In this document: in pieces, positions 1 through 12,080 of the stretch
How positions within the stretch are numbered: the first letter of the stretch is position 1
Layout: every line of letters starts with the position of its first letter
Notes under the pieces: model-generated
Told to the model about the DNA's origin: nothing
Database searches by the model: none
What the model saw: only the letters and a program-made list of their open reading frames with translations
Translations under genes and position numbers: made by a program
NCBI GenBank assembly: GCA_024741835.1
Contig: JAENRP010000062.1
Coordinates: forward strand, 124,507-188,506
Source of the DNA: Diplocarpon mali
Taxonomy: Eukaryota; Ascomycota; Leotiomycetes; Helotiales; Drepanopezizaceae
Reading direction: 5' to 3'
Length of the DNA: 64,000 nucleotides

Positions 1-2020
1 TCTATGCAGAAGACTTTCGCGCTCGAGGGGTGCACGCCGCTAGCCGAGTCAAACGGACAGGGCAGAGCAAGCAGGCAAGTGGAAAGAAATCCGGGGGAAA
101 GGAAGCAAGACGAGGGCCGGCACAACATCAACACCAAAATCCGCACCAGCACCATCAACCAGCGCTACGCTTACATGGGCTTACCCTTGAGTCTGGAAGC
201 TTTTGGTGGATTTCTCTCCCCAAGTCCACGCCCTCTATTGACTTGCAAGTCAATACGCCCCATCCCATTCGCATTCACATCTATGTACGCATCGGTTTCC
301 ATGCGTGATATCTGCCAAAGAGCCGCAAAGCGTCTTCATATGCATAGCGGACGTCAACACAGCAGTCAACCCTATAGCTAGACGTCAACCGACATGTATC
401 ACCACTACTGATAATCCCTGGGATTCGCGTCGGTGTGCCGGCAACTGACCCTAAGACACAGTCTACAGTACATATAGCACCCATGAATACCATCACAGAC
501 CAACCTCTCGCACTCCTGTTCTGGTCTGCATTTAGATCTCGACAAGCCTGCACCTTCACCTTAGTCACGTCCATCGACCTTCCGCCGTCGTCGATGGAAG
601 TGCCGATCTCCCAGCTGGTTTGTCCAGTGCCGTACTGACCTCTAGGAACAGACAGATTACCTACGATGTGAATGTGCAATTGGAATTGTGTTCTCGATTC
701 GAGAAATTCGGTGCTGCAGCTGAAGCGATTAAGAAGGTAAAGTAAGGGCAGTAATTGGGTAGGTAGATGGGCAGGTAAGTCTGTACGTAGGTAAATACCA
801 GGAGACAACAAGACAAGCGAGTCGGCTGTTGCTGCCGGGGGCTGGAGGATGTGATGGGATGTGCTCTTGTGAGATTGGTTTGTAGATACAAGATAATTCC
901 TCTTCTTGTTCTTCTTCCTCCTCCCCCTCCTTTCCCTCCTCCTCTCCGTCATCTCTCTATTCTCTTCTCCAAACCTCCCTACTTCCTCGCACCCCGTTCC
1001 CATCCCCATCCTATTCCCGGCTCTCGCCGTAGCCCTTCAGTCCTTCCGACACCACATCCCCCTCCCCCTCCCCCACTCCCCCAGCCAGCCTCTGCTCTTA
1101 CTCACGGAAAAACTCCGTGTCAGTCAAGTCACGGTCACGGTCAAGTCAAGTCAGGTCAAGTCAAGTCAGGTCAGGTCAGGTCAGGTCAAGCCCCAGGTGC
1201 AGTGCTCAGGGCGACTGATCCTCACATGTATGTACCTACCTAGGCAATTCTTTGCGGGCTCGTCCCTCGGCCCCCCGCGTCTGCTTGACTCTTGCCCTCC
1301 GCGAGCTAGAATTTCGTATTCGAGCGATGATTTCCAAGAACTCAAAACACCTACAGAGAGTGATGTATGGAATGGGATGAGTCGACAAGCAGATAGTGAA
1401 CAAGATGGTGAGTTGTTTACGCCTACGTACATACATGTATATACACATACACACATACACACATACACATACACATACACCTCTACACCTCTATCTCTCT
1501 GAATATAAAAAGAGCTTGTCACGGCCATAGGTATTCACTCACTCCATCTCACCCGGCCTGGGATACTTACAGAAAGTATTTATCCCACCCATCCACTCTA
1601 ACCTACCTATTCAGTAGTTGCTTCTCGCCTACTGCCTTCGCTCTCCTTTCCCCCTTTATTAGTCTTAGCGAGTGTCGGTGATTAAAAGGTTCGGAAGTTC
1701 TGGACTGCGCTTTTCAAGTAAAAAAAAAAAAAAAACTCAGAGACAACTGGAAGCGACGCGAGGGCAGGGCGACTGGGTAATCTCTGAAATGGGTTGGTAT
1801 TCCTAGCACATTGATTCTGAAAAGTGGCAGTGCATATGCACCCTCTTCTCGTCTCTCGTCTAATTTCATCCTCGCTTATCAAAAATTATGGATTTTCAGG
1901 CCCCTTCCGCTTACGCCAGCGCCGGTATTTTTCAGCAGAGTATTTGATCTCCAGTAAAGATTATCTATTCTCCCGAGAGGAATATTCAAGTTCCGAGTCC
2001 AAGCCAATCGAAGACGAAGT
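1..2020. other. Gene-free left flank with CT-rich tracts and simple repeats
   Basis: I see no convincing gene here; open frames on both strands are short or of biased composition. The stretch holds a strongly pyrimidine-rich tract (about 895-1090), a pentanucleotide array (1120-1190), an ACACAT-type microsatellite (about 1437-1485), a TATA-like atataaaaag at about 1503, and an A-run near 1720. CT-rich tracts of this kind are common in filamentous-fungal promoters and 5' leaders, so it may be the upstream region of a gene beyond the left edge. That is inference. Confidence 0.5.
1120..1190. repeat. Pentanucleotide tandem repeat (AAGTC/AGGTC)
   Basis: More than ten consecutive 5-bp units alternate between aagtc and aggtc, flanked by two cacggt units. 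Direct reading shows the period. The two unit types differ by one A/G transition. Confidence 0.85.
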
Positions 2021-3472
2021 TCAGGGCGCGGCTGCGGCATCAGACTCCTCGATCGGGATGTCGGCCAGTGCTCGCGCGGAGCCGGCGGCGTGGAAACCAT
2101 CTAGAGTGACTGTGACTGCGCCTGCTTGGACGAGCTGTCTGCACGTCAGCGGATGCTCGTCTTGTGATTTTTCGCTCGAGACGAAGAGGCTGAGAACGGT
2201 CAAGAGGGGAAGGGGACATACAGCACGACTAAGATCATCAATCAAATCATCCGCATCCTCAATCCCCACACAGAGCCGGATGATGTCCTCCGGCATCTGC
2301 CTCTCTTTCCTCGTCTTAGCGTCGATGCTCGCGTGGCTCATCTGGCACGGCATGCTGATCAGACTATTAACGCACCCGAAACTCACGCTGATCCCCCACA
2401 GCCTAGCAGCCTCCACGATGCGTTCTGACAGCGCCACGTCGCCCGTCTCAAACGACAGGACTGCTCCCGCACCGCGGGCCATCGACCAGTGCAGGTCATA
2501 CTGCGGGTGCGATTTCAAGCCGGGATAGCGCACGCGGAAACCGTGATCTTCGAGAAACTCGGCGATACGCTGGGCGTTCGCTTGCTGTTTCTCCATGCGA
2601 ATGGCAAGGGTCTTGATGCCGCGCATCAGCAGGAAGGCGTCGTTGGGCGCGAGACCGCAGCCTGTCGAGTTGATGGTGAAATACATCTTATCCCCTATCG
2701 TCTTATCGTTGACGGCCAGCACGCCGGCCATGATATCGTGGTGCCCGCTCAGATACTTCGTGCCGGACTCGTACACGATATCCGCGCCTAGCTCGAGCGG
2801 ATTGCACAGCATAGGCGATAGCATCGTGTTGTCAACCACTACCAAGGCGTTCTTGTTGCTGTCGTGTACGTCTTTCGCTATGGTGGGAATATCCACGATC
2901 TTGATCAGCGGGTTTGTCGGCGTCTCAAGCAGGACCATGGCGGTCTTTGGGGATACGACGGCCCGCACCATGGATGGGTTTGTAGTGTCAACGTGACGGA
3001 CTATGATGCCCTGGTTTTGCGACATGTATGTCAATAGCCTGTTTGTGCCTCCGTAAAGATCGTCCCCTGTTATGACTTCGTCTCCTGGCTTCAGAACTCT
3101 TGTTATCACATCCAAAGCCCCCATCCCAGACCCTACGACCAGAGCTCGGCTCGCGCCCATGATCTTCGCGAGATGTCTCTCCAAGTGTGTCCTGGTAGGA
3201 TTTCCCGAGCGTGTGTAGTCGTATTCATTGCCTCCGTTTGCGGTGGTTTGTTTAAAGGTCGCGGATTGGTAGATGGGCATGCTGGAGGCGCCGTATTGGT
3301 CTTTACTCTCGGTATAGACGAGCTCGGTCGCCAGAGCGTATTTTCGACCATTTCGAGGACTGGATGGTGCGGGGGAGGGAGGTAAGTTGTGCCCGTCGAG
3401 GTCCAGAGAGGAGAGACCTTTCCCGATGCCACTGAGCTTGTCTGTGCCGGATGGACCTGGCGGTGTGGACAT
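2021..3472 (-). CDS. Cystathionine beta-lyase (PLP-dependent Cys/Met metabolism enzyme)
   Basis: The enzyme cleaves cystathionine to homocysteine, pyruvate and ammonia in methionine synthesis. Family features run through the protein: the substrate-loop YDYTRSGNPTR, the glycine-rich GSGMGALD, the cofactor aspartate region VVVDNT, and the Schiff-base lysine in ESGTKYLSGH. The length of about 454 aa fits fungal MetC/MetG/Str3 proteins. I chose the ATG at 3472 (context cacaATGtc) although the frame stays open for 82 more codons upstream to 3718. An 87-nt intron at 2135-2221 (gtatgt...acag) joins DDLSRA to LVQAGAVT. It has no stop and is a multiple of three, so retention would only insert 29 residues. 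Cystathionine gamma-synthase and gamma-lyase are related alternatives, but the sequence looks most like fungal beta-lyases. The next gene, MSP1, lies on the same strand about 670 bp further left in transcription terms as a separate unit. Confidence 0.9.
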   Translation of the reverse strand: MSTPPGPSGTDKLSGIGKGLSSLDLDGHNLPPSPAPSSPRNGRKYALATELVYTESKDQYGASSMPIYQSATFKQTTANGGNEYDYTRSGNPTRTHLERHLAKIMGASRALVVGSGMGALDVITRVLKPGDEVITGDDLYGGTNRLLTYMSQNQGIIVRHVDTTNPSMVRAVVSPKTAMVLLETPTNPLIKIVDIPTIAKDVHDSNKNALVVVDNTMLSPMLCNPLELGADIVYESGTKYLSGHHDIMAGVLAVNDKTIGDKMYFTINSTGCGLAPNDAFLLMRGIKTLAIRMEKQQANAQRIAEFLEDHGFRVRYPGLKSHPQYDLHWSMARGAGAVLSFETGDVALSERIVEAARLWGISVSFGCVNSLISMPCQMSHASIDAKTRKERQMPEDIIRLCVGIEDADDLIDDLSRAVCPLPLLTVLSLFVSSEKSQDEHPLTCRQLVQAGAVTVTLDGFHAAGSARALADIPIEESDAAAAP

Positions 3473-4145
3473 TGTGGTACTTTTGATGGATAGCGGACGG
3501 GGATTATGAGGTGAAGTAGTAGACAGAAATTTAGAGACTAGGTGACAGCAATCCAGGTAATTGAGTATGTTGTTCTCAGGTAGAGGACAGGGGATGAAAT
3601 ATTTATCTCTTGAGTTCGGATCCCAATAGGAGATTTCTTGCACGTACAAAAGAGCTAAGCTACTATTGTCGGCCCGGGATCGGAGACACCAATCGTGGGG
3701 TAGCGGGTCAGTGAGCAAGCCTTAATTAGATGACGTGATTTAGCCTCAAGTTATGCCTGAGGATTAACAAATAAGGGGATTGATGGCCTCGGGCACGAAG
3801 TCGACGCAAGGCAGTGTTTGGGGAAAAGTGAATATTTTCTTCTGGGACACTGGGCATTGAAATTATGAATAATGAAGGATCTGATGACTGTTTAGTCCGG
3901 ATGAGCGGATTTAAAATCGGACCTAATAACAAACGGCAGAGATGACAAGCGAGGACCGAAGGAGATTAGGGAGGTTCAGAACATGAAGCGAAAAGGCATC
4001 GCGAATATCAACACACCTGACGAGTTGGATTTTCTGATCCTGCGAGTCTGCTGTGTATCTGAAATGTGGCGTCCGCCCAATGTGAAAACCCCCCTACGCC
4101 ACCCTTATGCTACAAGCGCTTCTAAACACTCCCTCTATCCTCTTC
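3473..4145. other. Intergenic: 5' region of the cystathionine beta-lyase and 3' flank of MSP1
   Basis: The stretch from 3473 to 3718 is in frame with the lyase and probably forms its 5' leader. The rest (3719-4145) shows no coding signal; small open frames there lack homology I can recognise. Confidence 0.5.
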
Positions 4146-5540
4146 CTAATCCTGCGACGCAGCTTCCACAGCATCATTGACGTCCTCATACTCATCACTT
4201 GATCCCTCCGACTTCTTCTTACTCTGTTTCCCAGAATGCCTTGCATGATTATCCTTGATGGTCTGCCCACCCCCTTTTCTGCCAAAGAAATCCTCGGTCC
4301 GCACACCACGTACATTTTCTGATCTCACACCAGACATGGCTACGCCCCGTTCCCGCTGTTTTTTGATGAATTCTCGAACTGGGACCATGGCAGCGTCTCG
4401 GCAGGCTTCTTTGATATCGCTACCCGACATGCCAGCCATGACGCGAGTCAAGTACTCGACGTCGAAGTGTTCGGGGTCGGTCTTGGTATCTTTGAGGATA
4501 AGGTTCAGAATGCGCCTACGTTGAGAGTTCGAAGGTAGAGAGACGGGGAACTTCTTGGGCATGCGGCGAAGGATTGCTTCGTCGATATCCTGAATTCTGT
4601 TTGTGGCGCCGAGGATCATGATTCTTGCTGGAAGACCGGCTTCGTTCGACGATGTAAGACCATCCCATAATGTCATGAATCTGTAGATTGTCAATCATAT
4701 ACTGCCGCTATGGACAGGAGAAACGTACTCAGCTTTCACCATGCCGCTAGCCTCATGCTCTCCACTCCTCCTCTGACCTAATACAGCATCTATCTCGTCA
4801 ATAAAGACAATAGTAGGTTGTAATTTCCTCGCCAGGGAGAACACCGCCCGCACAAGTTTATTCGAGTCTCCATACCACTTCTCCGTCAAAGTTGAGATGT
4901 GCAAGTTAATGAAACAGGCTCCACTCTCATGCGCCAGTGCCTTTGCAAGCATTGTCTTTCCGCAACCTGGTGGGCCATAGAGAAGTACACCCGACGGGGC
5001 AGCGAGAAGCGAGGATGATTGCGAGTAGAGATGTGGCATAGTGAGGGGGTAGATGACTGATTCCTTGAGTTCCTCGATGATGTCGTCTAGACCGCCAATA
5101 TCTGACATGTGTCAACACTTGCCAATCATCGTTTGTAGGGATATGCGCATACCATCAAAACCTACGGGAATATCTTCTGGCGCAACAACCTCCATCGCTA
5201 TCTGACTCTCATACTGATCCAGCTCAAAATCCTCTTTCCGCGGCCTCCTCGATCCATCGGTAGCATGGCCCTCCTCTTCTGAATCCTCTGCCCTTCTCGT
5301 TTTGTCTAATCGCCGCAAGTTGGCGGCTGCTCTGACACGAGCTTGATCGTGTTGCTCTTTTTCGGGGTCGTTTCCTAAGGGCAGTGTTGCGACTATACTT
5401 TTCGCAACGTAGTACATAGCCGTGCTCTATGATGGAAATTCAGCAGATACCGGGGGCAATAGTGTCGAGGAACGTACTGAGACAAGAATGAGGATTAGGT
5501 CTTGAATTAAGCCATACTTCCTGGACGGTCCGTCACCCAT
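4146..5540 (-). CDS. MSP1: Msp1/ATAD1-type AAA ATPase of the mitochondrial outer membrane
   Basis: Msp1 extracts mislocalised tail-anchored proteins from the outer mitochondrial and peroxisomal membranes. I read four exons: 5478-5540, 5153-5426, 4729-5101 and 4146-4680, with introns of 51, 51 and 48 nt, giving 414 aa. An N-terminal membrane helix lies at about residues 10-32, split by intron 1. The linker domain follows, and the hallmark FDDIGGL is assembled exactly across intron 2. Walker A GPPGCGKT is at about 155-162, Walker B is IVFIDEID, and [11 protein letters not shown] is restored across intron 3. The sensor/arginine-finger segment ATNR...LRRMPKKF follows, and the tail is lysine- and acid-rich. 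All catalytic motifs are intact. The start ATG at 5540 is 566 bp from the divergent CSM1/PCS1 start. The family assignment is firm. Confidence 0.95.
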
Positions 5541-6106
5541 ATTGAAGGCCTTAGGAAGATGAAGTCCAGGATGCGAATGAAGTGGTTCAGACGGGTATCT
5601 CGAGTGGTGAGAGTTAATTGTTGGACTAGATCCACGCCACTCGAGGTGTGGCTGGTGCCGTGGAGTTGTGGCAGCCGCTTTGATCCACTTAGAGACGACA
5701 CTCGAAAGCACTATTATAAATTTACTCCGGACTCTTGCTCTCTTTGTCAAGCTCTTGTAAAATTTTGAGAAATTGGTTCTCCAAAAACCCGGCAAACTAA
5801 AATGGCTTCAACAATTTTCGAGGCTCCAATGATGTTGGTGGTTTATTGCCTTGCGAACAAGGCCGAAACGCTAATCTGAAAGAGCTAGGTCCTAGTAAAC
5901 AAACATCCCGCGTCTCCCTCTATATTGCCGCCCCAGTCTCACACCTGCATCCTGGCATCCTTCGAAAGATGAGCATCGCGCATCTTTTTTGGCTACGCTC
6001 TCTGTTTCTCAGTGCATTACCTCCAACGGATATTGGGATTCGATTTGCTATTAGGGCTCTTTCTCAGCCGCAGTGACGCGACGTGTCCCAGTCAACAAGC
6101 CTGATA
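5541..6106. promoter_or_regulatory. Divergent promoter region between MSP1 and CSM1
   Basis: These 566 bp separate two divergently transcribed genes, so both promoters must lie here or overlap. Open frames inside are short and unconvincing. No TATA or specific factor site stands out to me. Confidence 0.5.
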
Positions 6107-7773
6107 ATGCCAAGAGTAAAAAAGTCAACGTTAGCAGGACTGGTCGACTCCGACTCGGACGACGGCTTCGCAATGCTCACCCCCGACTCAATGGCTGGGA
6201 AAAACGTGACAGGAAATGGGAAGACAGGTAAAGGCCGCGGCAGACCTAAAGCCGACCCATCGAAACCCGCGCCTTCGAAAGTAATGAAAGCGAGAGTAAA
6301 AGTCCCCGCGCGTCGCACGAGCGGTCGACTTGTGGCGAAGAAATTTGCTGCAGACGCACCACCTGCAGCAGCGAACAGCAAGAGACCAGCGCTGAAGGAT
6401 AAGACGAATCAAGATGCCGCCGACGATGAGATTGATGAGTTTGCTCATGATGAGGATCTGGTTATGGAGAGTATGGTTGAGGACTCGATTGTCGCGATTC
6501 AGAAGACGAAGCCTAAGGTTGCGAAGAAGACTGCTCTTGCGAGAGCCAAGGCCGCAGAGGATAAGAACCATCTGGCTAGCATGATTGCGGAAACGCAAGA
6601 AGTGAAGGCGCCCACGATGAAGAGGAGAAGACCAGTAAAGAAGCAAAAGCCCGCAGAGCCATCTCCGGAAAAGATCATTCAGGAGACACAATATGAAGAA
6701 ATGGACGTCGACGTGGATGTGGATGAAGCAGTGGAGGTTGAACCAGAACATGCACCTGCATCTAAGCCCGCGCGTATTACATCCCGTACACAATCTCATT
6801 CCCGACAACGCCAGCCTTCTACGCAGCGACGAGGAGCGGGATGTGCATCTGATACGGAGAGAGCTGATCCAGCATTGCGGCGCAAACTTGGTGAAATGAC
6901 GAAGAAATACGAGACCTTGAACCTCAAGTACCAGGATTTACGACAAATTGGCATCAAGGAAGCGGATATAAACTTTGATAATTTGAGAAAAGAGCGAGAT
7001 TCAGAGAAAAAGAGTAAGTCGCTTTTCTGTGTGTCTAGTCCCAGGGGATCACTAATTTGAAGTAGTTGCTGGGGATCTGGTGAAGTCTTTGAATGCCGAC
7101 ATAGCTGGCAATATGTCCTGGGAAAAGAAAGCCGAGGCGCTCAAGAAGAAGCTCGATTCACAAACTGCTGAAACAATATCACTTCAGGCGCAACTAGCAA
7201 TACTCAAGACGTCTTTCTCGGAGGCTCAATCCGAGAACAAGACACTCTCGGCAAAGCTAGCCGCCACGCGGGTTGCAGCCGCATCGGTTGAGAGTGCACA
7301 CTCAAAGACCCCTGGTAGTGTACTGAAAGGTAACGGAGGAACCCGTTTGATGGGATCTGCCGAAGCTGCCGAAATCGCTCAAGCAGCTCAGTTGAAGGAA
7401 GATCTGTACCGAGATCTTACCGGTCTAATTATCCGAGGCGTGAAGCGAGAAGAGGAGGAGGACGTATTTGATTGTCTGCAGACTGGTGGGCGGAACGGCA
7501 GTAAGTTTCCTCTGACCCTCTTTCCCGTTGCCATATATTGAAGTAGTTCAAGCCCTCCACTTCAAACTCGCAACAGCAAATGAAAAGTCCTCCGAGAGCT
7601 ACGACGACGCGCAGTGCAATTACATTCCACAGCTTGATTCCAGCAGAGACAAGTCTCTCATAGAACTGCTTCCTGATTACCTGGTTGATGAGATAACCTT
7701 TCCAAGACCGCAGGCTACGAAGTTTTATGCCAGAGTTGTGAAAGCGTTGATGGACAAGCCGGTCGATAGATGA
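6107..7773 (+). CDS. PCS1: Csm1/Pcs1-type monopolin kinetochore subunit
   Basis: Csm1/Pcs1 is a homodimeric coiled-coil protein. It clamps microtubule-attachment sites at kinetochores and also acts at rDNA. I read three exons, 6107-7013, 7066-7500 and 7547-7773, with 52- and 46-nt introns, giving 522 aa. The first ATG of the frame is at 6107; the open frame upstream uses only a GTG. The N-terminal third is basic and disordered, with an AT-hook-like GRGRPK near residues 44-49 and acidic patches (VDVDVDEAVEVE). A coiled coil spans about 265-375. The C-terminal globular RWD-like domain starts at about 400 with YRDLTGLIIRGVKR, continues through GIQALHFKL and YIPQLD, and ends near FPRPQATKFYARVVKAL. 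This C-terminal pattern is the diagnostic part. Intron 1 contains a clear ACTAAT branch site. Confidence 0.88.
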
Positions 7774-9909
7774 TAGTTTGATCAGTTGAGCGGTTGATCT
7801 GGCTTTGTTTGTACGTGTTGGTCAGTGGATCGTGGATAGGATAGGCGTTCAAGGTGTATATTGGAAATGAGTTACATGTCAGGCGTCACTAGGCGGTGCT
7901 TGTTGCGGATGATGGTAGATTGGAGTAGGATACCCGGGCACTATCCTTTGAATATGCAGTTTTTTTCCCCTACGATGAACTGGATATTTTCTGTAGGTTG
8001 CCTGATCTCGCGAATGAGCTTGTTGACTGGCTCTCTTTGCAATTTTTCGACAAAACTCACTAGGGCAATAACATAGATGATATATGCGAGCATTGTCTCG
8101 AAGCCTTATTCAGAACGACTTGGTATGTCTTTTCAACCCCCTTTTCCCCACCCCGCTGTTGCTTCGGTCGATCTAGCTAGAACGGCAGAACAGGCATTAT
8201 AAGTTGTCCTTTTGATTTTACTAGAGCCTTTTAAATTCTTTCTTCTTCTTCTAAATATCCATGCTCTATACAGCTCCCCAGACCCGTGTAGAGGTAGCTA
8301 TAATACTCTTCTTACCTAATACAATACCATAGTTGCTGCAGGACTTGGAAAACCAAAGTGCAGAGAAACAGGCTGTTTTTGATATTACATCTGAGTAGTA
8401 CACATCTCAACATCTAGAAATCATGCGTAACTAGGGTCTCTAATTTGTATTTCTTGGTGCTAATTCTTTTGACGCTTAAATAGCTAGTTTAGCCTGAATT
8501 TTATTATTTACTGAGATGTTTTGAAAGCTATTTCATTTTTCTCTTCTATATTTATATGTTCTTGTTGACGTGCTGTAAGATATTCTAGCAGACCTGTTGC
8601 TATTGTAAAGCCGAAGGCTCGTACAGGCTTTCTTCTAAGTGTTACCTATTTGGGAGTGTCTTACGCGACGTAGGCATTTATGTAGCGCTTGCGCAACTTT
8701 TCCAAGTCCAGAAATTGGGTGGAATCCTTAATACCGTGAGCCTTTGTTTGTCTCGATGTTTGGTATTAATGGTCGGGTGTCTCTGTCTATTTAATCTTGC
8801 GGGGATATACTTTTCGGCCTATTCTACCTCTTCTCACCCAGGCCAGGCAGGTTCAATACTATCTCTGACATAAAAAACCCGAAAAATATCCTTCTTTTAC
8901 AGTCCCCTGAGTAATACTATTCGAATTGCTACAAATCATGGAAACGAAGGAGGATTTTATAGAATTTTTGACCTTTGTGAACATTGATTTGCGTAAACTT
9001 TTGGCAATACACTACGAAGCCCTTTGCAGGAGCTTGGTCATTAACGACCTTCAAGTAGACAAATATGAAACATTTTAGAGGTAAAAGAAGTCTGAGATGT
9101 ATTGCTTTGCCGAGTTTTCGGAAGCTATTTATCAGAATTCAGCTAGCTAATTATTGAGTACAGTAATTCTTTTCTTTTGAAACAAAGCAGCTTACATGAA
9201 GGGGTCAGCTCTTCTCAATTTGCATTCTGAATCATAGCGCTATCGTAAATGCGCTTAAACTACACTTGAAAGCTCTACAAGAGTGCTATGATAATTTATG
9301 ATCAAAGTGTTAGGATCTGGTAAGAGAGTGTCTTTCTTTTGTTAATTTTGATATTATCAAGCTACTAGACTTTACATAGAAGCTAGAGACTGAGCTTGGG
9401 CGCGTTTTTTTCCAAAACTACTGATTTCAAAGACTGTTCTCAGAGGGTGAATTATAGTGTAAATCTGAAATCGATGTTTAGTAGAGTTTCCAACAGCAGC
9501 TTTGCAAAATTGTTTCGCGAAATATTGCTAACTTGTACCAGTCTTGCAGGTAATTTAATAGCTTGAAATTACTTTAAAAACCTTGCTAGAAAGTAAGAAC
9601 TTGCGCTGAATTCTATAAAGTATAAAGCATTCTTCAACAAGAGGTTGGCCAATCTACGGTGTTTTTTTCGGTTTAACGTACTATTTTAGTTCTGAAACTA
9701 TGTTGTACTATACATTCTTTTGCCTTGTCAAGGCCGAAGGTACCTATTCCTTAGATAATATACCTTCTCTTTATTCCACTTTAGATAAAGCTTTCCGTTA
9801 ACGGTATAGAGTGTAATAGGACCTATTTATCATAGGCTAAAGGGGTATCTTTTACCTTTCTTTTACAATATATACTAACTAAACAAAATGTAGCCATTTG
9901 CGTGCTTGT

Positions 9910-10605
9910 TACCATAAGGAAGAATTAATAAAAACCTCTAGGTACAGCTTATAAGCTATCTAGTCTAGCATCGACCCTATTTTATACCTCCGGGCTCCTC
10001 TTCTTTGAAATATCCTTCTTATACTTCCGTATCAAAGCCTAGCGCTTAGCTAAGTCGAAGTCGTAGTAAAGTACTATAATATCCATAAAGTCGAGAATAA
10101 ACTTATGTGTATATATAGTAATCTAGCTACTTAGCTCTTATTTATCGCAAAGGGCGTAGGAAGCTATAAACTTAATAAGCTGCAAGCCTCCCCTAGTTGC
10201 AAAGTCGAAAAAAAAGAATAGGTCGATAGTATGTTTCTAAAAGTCGAGTATCCGGAAGAGTCGGAAGAGGTTCGTAATTTAGGTAAATAGCCCTTATAGA
10301 CTTAGTAAGCAGCAAATATTAAAATCTAATTAGATATTATATAGCTGTTTTATTCTTTTTCGTCCTATTGTTTCCAAATCCCTTCTATATATTCGTAACG
10401 AAGGTAATGTCGAAAAAGGGGTATTTGAAGGCGGCTCGACTATAAAACTATAACGTGGCTTTACCGAAGTTGTCGTTTTTGACTTAATCTCGGCTCTATA
10501 GAAGACTCTTTTCCAGTGAAGTATATAAGAGTAACTTATAATCGTACTAGGAGTCTTCTGCAGGTTCGTAGGAGACACCACATATAGGTTTTGAGTCTTC
10601 GTCCC
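9910..10605 (-). mobile_element. Degraded coding relic of a dispersed element (copy 1)
   Basis: On the minus strand a coding-like stretch runs from about 10605 down to about 9910. The upper part (10330-10581) is an uninterrupted 83-codon frame starting VSPTNLQKTP. The lower part reads as plausible protein (for example YYDFDLAKR) broken only by TAA and TAG, not TGA. That pattern is expected if CAA/CAG codons became stops by C-to-T mutation. The first part of this relic is similar to the starts of the two plus-strand copies at 12081 and 57667: all share a core close to GTGTCTCCTACGA. The ancestral protein is not identified; a retroelement gag or transposase are possibilities only. Confidence 0.5.
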
Positions 10606-12080
10606 CTTAATCTACGGTATAAAGGTGGGAAATTCTAGTTTTACGAAATTCAATTTCATTTACTCAAGTTATTCGACTCAAGAAACATGGGTTTTTGGAT
10701 ATCATTTCACGATACTGTTTTATCAAAACTGAATTGCAAAACTGTATTACCAAACTGCACCTCAGCACGACTTTGCGGGAGGCTTTCTAGTATAATACAT
10801 CACTCCTGCCACACGCACACTTGGTATTCCAAACCCCAGATTTCCAAGAAGGGTATACTACATGGCGTAAGATCTATTTTTGCGTTTAATATAGTATGAA
10901 ATAGTAATTATGCAGAACCGTTTTGAAAAAACTAGCATAAATAGTACTAGTCTGGCAATTCTCATCTAGGAATAGAATGTAATATTACAGTATAGAGATC
11001 TTAGTAAAGAGCATGCAAATCAGTAGTACAAAGGGTTAATTCTGTCTTGTGTACGACAATTATACAATTGATATTATCATAAGATTTTCAGTATTATATA
11101 TACATATATATATATATCGCAGTTGTAAGTAGAGATCGTAGACTTACAGTACAAAACTCACAATTTTTAAGTTAAGTACAAATATGCTACTAAAAGTGTT
11201 CCCTTTACGATCAAAATTTATTAATATCACTGACTTGTTCATTTCAAGTGCAGCTCAAAATAGTAGACAAGCACCAAACAGTTTCTCATGATGTTGTATT
11301 ATATTATTATTAAATGAATATTAAATCTAAATAGAGTAGTATTCTTCACTCTTTGCTATGTTTGCACAGCAAGCTCTTTTGTTTGCTATGGAAAATACTA
11401 TGCCCCCGAGGAAGATTATAATAATGTGTACTATGACCTGCTAACATTTCATATACGCCTGCCCACACAGGCCTAGATAGGCGCATAGTCTACAACTGGT
11501 TACCTTGAGTTCTCTGAAGCTAGAAACCTCATTAATTACAATATCTATTACACACTTCTCTCCTCCAAGAGTGCAACTCCAAGCTTCTATTACGAATAAG
11601 CGCCGTAACTGTTAAGTAGTAGAATAGCGACAGCACCTCCAGTCTGTTCTTGTACCTTTTGGGCAGTTGCCTGAGCGGTGAAGCTATTCACCTGTCTTAT
11701 TGCAACCGTGTGATACCTGGTTGTCGCATTGTTTATAAAGCGCTTTATAGGATTAAGAAAACTGATACTCAACACTTTGTCTAGATATTAAGAGGCCGCA
11801 TGATTCATGTTAGACAGTTAAAGGTTTCAAGCCCATTAAATGCGACCAGCCCCTTTGAGTAGTAGCTTTATACTACATGTGATACTTAGGATCTGAGATT
11901 TAATACTTTCCAGCTCCTATGATAGAGTTTGTAACTTATATTGGCCAGCAAATAATGTATGGCTCGTAGAGTCCTATTAGAGGTGGTTTAAAGTGCATTG
12001 ACTAGTAAACTATGATTTCAAATGTTTTTTGGCGGCCCGCGATAAAGTGCATTTTATTAAAGCCCCTTCAGATCTGGACA

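Noticed and set aside
281..1009. A 242-codon minus-strand frame in the left flank
   Set aside because: Its start is arginine- and glutamate-rich only because it reads the complement of a CT-rich tract; no domain and no splice structure.
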